Assembly (NCBI GenBank): GCA_015657535.1
Contig: JADHZB010001623.1
Coordinates: 1 to 11,329, forward strand
Length of the DNA: 11,329 nt
Source of the DNA: Nephromyces sp. MM_2019
Taxonomy: Eukaryota > Apicomplexa > Aconoidasida > Nephromycida
Direction: 5' to 3'
Shown here: one piece after another, positions 7,642-11,329 of the stretch
How positions within the stretch are numbered: the first letter of the stretch is position 1
How the letters are laid out: each line of letters begins with the position of its first letter
The notes under the pieces: model-generated
The model's input: only the letters and a program-made list of their open reading frames with translations
Database searches by the model: none
What the model was told of the DNA's origin: nothing
Translations under genes and position numbers: made by a program

Positions 7642-9950
7642 ATGCGCATTGGTATACTCCAAATCCAGGGGATTTCCGTTAGAGGAATGGAAAACCCGCT
7701 AAAATACAAAAGGATGCAATACAAACTGATTTTTGATAAGTTTTTAGCGGCCCTAGGAAATCGTTCAGTTTCCCATCCTCTTCCAGAATTAATGGTTTTG
7801 CCGGAAATGTGGAATTGTCCGTATAATTTAAAGTTTTTTGCACCTTTTGCGGAGGAAATACCTGCTTCTCAGGCCGATGTTACAATACCTAATGAATTGA
7901 GGGGCAGAAAATCAGACATTCCGCCTTTTAATGAAAAATATCTCGATGTTTCTGTTGAGATGGAGGAGAGGGAGATGCTAAGCATATCATTTTTGAGCTT
8001 TTTGGCGAAAAAATTTGGTGTTTTCATTGTAGGAGGAAGTATTTCTGAGGTAGTGAAGGGTGGGGGTAAAGATGAAATGCGAGAGAAGCTCTATAATTCT
8101 TCACCAGTATTAGATAATATGGGGAATCTTATGGCTGTGCACAGGAAGATGCACCTGTTTGATATTGATGTGCCTGGAGGTGGGGTTTGGGGGTTTTGTG
8201 GGGGTGTCTTTGGGGGGTGCGTGGAGGATATGTGAGGGGTGTGCGGTATGTATAAGATGCTTTCATGCTTTTGATTGCGTTAAATTGAGAGAATCATCTG
8301 GTTTGTGTGCTTTAGTTGAGTATCTAGATGTTAGGTCTTCACTATGTTTCATGGTATGTTATGTGCTAGCAATTATTCTCTATGATAAGGCGTCTTCAGG
8401 GTTTCCTCAGCAATTTTGTAGAGGCACACACACAGTCTTTCTGGTAACTACTGGTCCCACGAGAAATTCATTGCTGGAAAACACAGTTTTCATAAAGAGC
8501 AACACACAGAGCAACACAGAGCAACACACAGAGCAACACAGAGCAACACACAGAGCAACACACAGAGCAACACAGAGCAACACACAGAGCAACACAGAGC
8601 AACACACAGAGCAACACACAGAGCAACACAGAGCAACACACAGAATAGCACACACTTAATCACATATACGCTCAAAGCTGCTTACCATCAGGCTTGCGTT
8701 TTAAAGAGTCAGAAGTATTATCTCCAGGCAGTAGCATTACTACTGTTAAGCTACCCTCTACTACTATCGGCTTAGGGATTTGCTATGATATCCGTTTTCC
8801 TGAGCAGTTCCTATTGATGAGGGAGAGAGGGGCAAAGGTGATAATTTTGCCTGCAGCCTTTAATACTACTACCGGTAATGTGTGTGTAGCGCTGTCATGT
8901 TGGGAGTTGTATGTGTGTCGTGATGCTAGGGGTTGTGCGTGTGTGTGTAGTGCTGTCATGTTAAAATGTATGTATAAAATGTGTGTTTGTGGTATCGTTA
9001 TGTTATAGAGTATGCATGCGTGTGTGCCTGTATGTGTGGTATCATACATAGTCATAGGCAAGATGATTTTTTCAGTATTTGTAATGCAGGGTGTGTGTGA
9101 ATATGCATATACACACTGAAGTTCCAAGTTGAGGATGTGTGTGTTATTTAGCTAGGCATCATGAGTCTACTGATAGAGCCTAGATACTCGGTCTGACTGC
9201 TATTCCTATAGGCCCCTTACACTGGGAACTGCTCCATCGTTCTCGAGCGCTTGACACTCAGACTTACGTACTAGGATGTGCCCCTGTGCTCAGAAAGAAG
9301 GTGTGTGTGTGTAATTGTGTGTGTGTGTAATTGTGTGTGTGTGTAGATTCAGGGGTGTGTGTGTGAGTGTAGATAAGGGTTATGTGTGTGAGTGTGCCTG
9401 TGGGTATGTGTATGAGTATGTGTGCGAGCATTTGCGTGCGTGAATGCAAATCCTATGTCTTCCATTGCTGGTGCTTGTGTGCGTGTGTATTTCTGAGGAT
9501 ACGTTGTCTTCATCGTCTGTGAAATGCATATTTATGTAGCGAGTTCACTCCTTATTTGCCCTCCAGGGCTTTCCCCACCACCCCCACCACCGTATTGCTT
9601 TCACCCCCCCCCTCAACACCCATCCTACCACCCCGCTTTCCATCCCCTCACCGCCAGCTCGCCACCCCACTCACCATCCCCCTCACCATCCCTCTCACCA
9701 CCCCCCTTTCCATCAGGATGACGAAGGCAACGCTATTGATAATTCAGGGGAATACCCTGCGTGGGGTCACAGCATTCTCTGCGATCCTTGGGGGGCGAAG
9801 ATCTTAGATCTCGGTGGAGATGATGTGTGCTACACTGAGGTGGATCTAGACCTCACTGTAGTAGAGAAGGTTAGGCAGAGTATACCTGTAGGGTTTCAGC
9901 GAAGGCCTGAGGTTTATAAGCTGGTTGATCTGCAGGGCGCTACGCTATAG
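7642..9950 (+). CDS. NIT2: Nit2-type omega-amidase (carbon-nitrogen hydrolase), four exons
   Basis: Exons 7642-8179, 8692-8874, 9212-9300 and 9717-9950 join with GT-AG introns and matching phases (1, 1, 0) to encode 347 residues. The nitrilase-superfamily triad is present: Glu55 in VLPEMW, Lys169 in HRKMHLFD, Cys210 in GLGICYDIRF, with the conserved second Glu246 in GPLHWELLHRSRA. HLFDIDVPG, the FKES..LSPG stretch, AFNTTTGP and YPAWGHS match Nit2 rather than Nit1. Nit2 enzymes hydrolyse alpha-ketoglutaramate and alpha-ketosuccinamate from glutamine and asparagine transamination to the keto acid plus ammonia. No signal peptide: MRIGILQIQG starts on the first beta strand, which supports this ATG. 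It is longer than animal Nit2 (about 276 residues), mainly through an insertion at about residues 76-112 and a longer loop near 137-147. Likely cytosolic or mitochondrial. Confidence 0.95.
8180..8691 (+). other. amidase intron 1
   Basis: Donor GGAG|GTGGGG, acceptor CTTACCATCAG|GC, 512 nt, phase 1; splicing rebuilds DVPGG-LRFKES. It opens with a dense G-run block, continues in unique sequence with stops in all frames, and ends with a CA-rich higher-order repeat. Confidence 0.9.
8498..8643. repeat. two-tier tandem repeat in intron 1
   Basis: Two monomers alternate: A = AGCAACACACAG (12 bp) and B = AGCAACACAG (10 bp). Their order is ABABA-ABABA-ABA, a 56-bp higher-order unit (8498-8553, 8554-8609) plus a 34-bp partial copy (8610-8643). 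All copies are identical at monomer level. Confidence 0.95.
8875..9211 (+). other. amidase intron 2
   Basis: Donor ACCG|GTAATG, acceptor TTCCTATAG|GC, 337 nt, phase 1; splicing rebuilds TTTG-PLHWELL. It is GT-rich in its first two thirds and has no C-rich tract. Confidence 0.92.
9301..9716 (+). other. amidase intron 3
   Basis: Donor AAG|GTGTGTGTG, acceptor TTTCCATCAG|GAT, 416 nt, phase 0. The first 200 nt are GT microsatellite and the last 150 nt (about 9560-9716) an almost pure C/A/T tract with CACC repeats. The phase is fixed by the conserved protein: VLRKK then DDEGNAIDNSGEYPAWGHS. Confidence 0.92.
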
Positions 9951-9953
9951 TCA

Positions 9954-10686
9954 ATGAAGGCTGTTAATAGAACTCAGAAATATCTTCCAGGTATGTGTGT
10001 GTGTGGGTATGTGTGTGTGTGTGGGTGTGTGTGTGTGCGAGTACTTATCCAAGAATGTGCGTGTAGCAGATGTTATGCAGGTAGCATGTCTCATGCATGT
10101 GATAAGCAATGCTTGTATGAGCACTTCATTGATTACAGGCTATTCCATCAAGTCTATACTGCAGTCGCACCCAAGTGTACATACACTCTTATAAGCACAC
10201 ACACATGCACACAAACACACCCGCACATACACTGAGCTGCTTAAATTCTTTTTTTGCACACCATACACTCATCTTTGCCTGAATGAACTCGTAATCTTTA
10301 CTTCGCTGCTGTGTGTTTTCCCTAGATTGAAGATGAACCAGAGAATGTGTGTGTGTGCGAAATTTCCACTGTTTGGCTGCTTCTTCAACAACCAGTATTT
10401 TGCTAGCAGATCCTTTGCTTTGCGAAGCAGTTTATTCTTACTTGTGTGTATTCCTTTGCTGTGCTTCTCCTCCATTAATAGAGTTTGCTTACTTCCTTGC
10501 TGTGTGTGTTATTAGTGTGTGTGTTGCACACGCGCTAGCGAGTATGTACGTGTGCGCAGCCCATGCTCACTCTAGCATGCGTGTGTGTATGTGTGAGTGC
10601 AATCTTTGAAGTCTTTAGCACATGTGTGTATGTGTATGCAAATTTTGTTTTTAGAGGATGAGCCTCCGCGAACAGTCGAGAAATGA
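9954..10686 (+). CDS. possible five-exon micro-gene, or spliced 3' UTR of the amidase gene
   Basis: Only three bases separate the amidase TAG from ATG 9954. Candidate exons: 9954-9990 (MKAVNRTQKYLP, donor CCAG|GTATGTG), 10139-10176 (YSIKSILQSHPS, acceptor GATTACAG), 10326-10346 (IEDEPEN, acceptor TTTTCCCTAG), 10484-10501 (FAYFLA) and 10657-10686 (DEPPRTVEK and TGA). Phases 1, 0, 0 and 0 agree and give 47 residues; an AATAAA overlaps the stop (10686-10691). Two exons are only 21 and 18 nt, and both last acceptors require choosing the second AG of a TAGAG. I recognise no family. The first exon could instead be a 3' UTR exon of the amidase mRNA. Intervening sequence is GT- or CA-repeat intron. 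Confidence 0.35.
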
Positions 10687-10691
10687 ATAAA

Positions 10692-10815
10692 AAAGAGATA
10701 TCGCAAGACTTTGGATGCATACGCAATAGTGTATCCACACACACACTAGTGTTTGCACACACAAATTGTTTCCGCACACACAAAAGTGTACACCCCCAAA
10801 CATACTAGTATTCAC
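10692..10815. other. spacer with CA repeats, no gene seen
   Basis: AT-rich up to about 10730, then several short ACACACA runs separated by TAGTG and TTTCCG words. No open frame of unbiased composition. Confidence 0.5.
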
Positions 10816-11227
10816 ATGCCCAATCTATTTGCTATGCATTGCGTTTATCCGAAGAGTTATGTTTGGTGGTGTACGTACACCTGCACATCTGCAGCCTTAA
10901 AGGTTGGGCCAGTTGAAAGCTTAAAAGGCCTTGTTGAGCCTTGTGTTTTCCTACTCTTGTGTGTCTATGTATTTCTAACGACGGGGTTGGGGGTTTCGTG
11001 GTGTGTTTGTGTGTGTGTTTCACTTCAGGGAATTGTGAGTTTCATGGTACGTTTGAGTGTGTGTGTTTCTCTGGAGAATACTACGAAACTGCTGCCCCAA
11101 TAAAGCAAGCTTAGCAGTGGATTGGGGATGTGGGGGATTTAGATGTGTGTGGACTTCTCTGGTTACCCAAAGCATTGTGTGCGTCTTCTTGTATAAGCAT
11201 GTAAAGCAGAAAGAGCCTGTAGCTTTG
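10816..11227 (+). CDS. possible partial gene, two exons, continues past the right edge
   Basis: The ATG at 10816 reads MPNLFAMHCVYPKSYVWW and on through ALKVGPVESLKGLVEP to a candidate donor CTCTT|GTGTGTC at 10958/10959 (phase 2). After a GT-rich intron, an AG at 11075-11076 opens 11077-11227, 50 codons without stop (ILRNCCPNKASLAVDWGCGG then FRCVWTSLVTQSIVCVFLYK then HVKQKEPVAL), ending at G|GTGTGAGTG. The second exon is the stronger part: its composition is not repeat-like and it is cysteine-containing. VDWGCGG resembles the glycine motif of SAM-dependent methyltransferases, but the hint is too short to name a function. The first exon and its start are weak; an acceptor (CATACTAG, 10803-10810) just before could make it internal. 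Confidence 0.35.
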
Positions 11228-11234
11228 GTGTGAG

Positions 11235-11329
11235 TGTGTGTGGGTATGTGTGTGGGTGCGGGTATCTGTATGTGTGTGGGTATGTGTGTGGGTGCGGGTA
11301 TCTGTATGTGTGTGGGTATGTGTGTGGGT
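11235..11329. repeat. 36-bp tandem repeat at the right edge
   Basis: A GT-rich 36-bp unit containing GGGTGCGGGTATCTGTA runs 11235-11270 and 11271-11306, with a third copy cut by the window end at 11329. The copies are identical. It probably lies in the intron that starts at 11228. Confidence 0.9.

Noticed and set aside
8498..8643. CRISPR-like array
   Set aside because: There are no unique spacers; monomers are contiguous 10-12 bp tandem copies in a eukaryotic intron.
8407..8675. Cys/Val/Leu-rich minus-strand frames and Gln/His/Thr plus frames over the intron 1 repeat
   Set aside because: They are translations of the 12/10-bp repeat inside an intron of the amidase gene; several frames are open only because the repeat lacks stops.
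9524..9807. Pro/Ser-rich plus frames before amidase exon 4
   Set aside because: They read the C-rich tract at the 3' end of intron 3; the conserved protein fixes the exon start at 9717 in another frame.
11235..11329. Telomeric or subtelomeric repeat at the right edge
   Set aside because: The unit is 36 bp with internal GT repeats, not a short telomere unit, and it begins just after a probable splice donor.

Overview
The window reads as nuclear DNA of an intron-rich eukaryote, probably a protist. Coding exons are short and ordinary in composition. The GT-AG introns and spacers around them are saturated with GTGT/ACAC microsatellite, minisatellite and C- or G-rich tracts. No bacterial operon layout, rRNA, tRNA, transposase or CRISPR array was seen. 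I cannot fix the taxon from sequence alone.

Layout. (1) The minus strand from about 5898 down to the left edge carries what I read as one large, unrecognised gene. It opens with a signal-peptide exon (5898-5793), passes through about ten short exons (5331-3172), then enters a very long intron-free exon (2993 to beyond base 1, about 997 codons without a stop). A GT-AG intron (3171-2994) joins the last short exon to the long one in frame, so the product is a predicted secreted or lumenal protein of at least about 1,300 residues. (2) 5899-7500 is mostly CA-rich on the plus strand, with degenerate minisatellites and one weak minus-strand two-exon candidate (6773-6527). (3) 7642-9950, plus strand, is a complete four-exon Nit2-type omega-amidase gene with all catalytic residues; this is the only gene whose function I can name. 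(4) Its stop codon is followed three bases later by the ATG of a possible five-exon micro-gene (9954-10686). (5) 10816 to the right edge holds a possible partial cysteine-containing plus-strand gene. The window ends in a 36-bp tandem repeat.

The genes show no obvious shared pathway. The omega-amidase belongs to glutamine/asparagine transaminase metabolism; the large minus-strand product is predicted to be secretory and has no recognised domain. The most notable points are the large gene, which is easily missed because its main exon runs off the window edge; a tandem duplication straddling one of its exon-intron borders; a G-quadruplex-like run at the first donor of the amidase gene; and GT-repeat donors that leave splice phase ambiguous.
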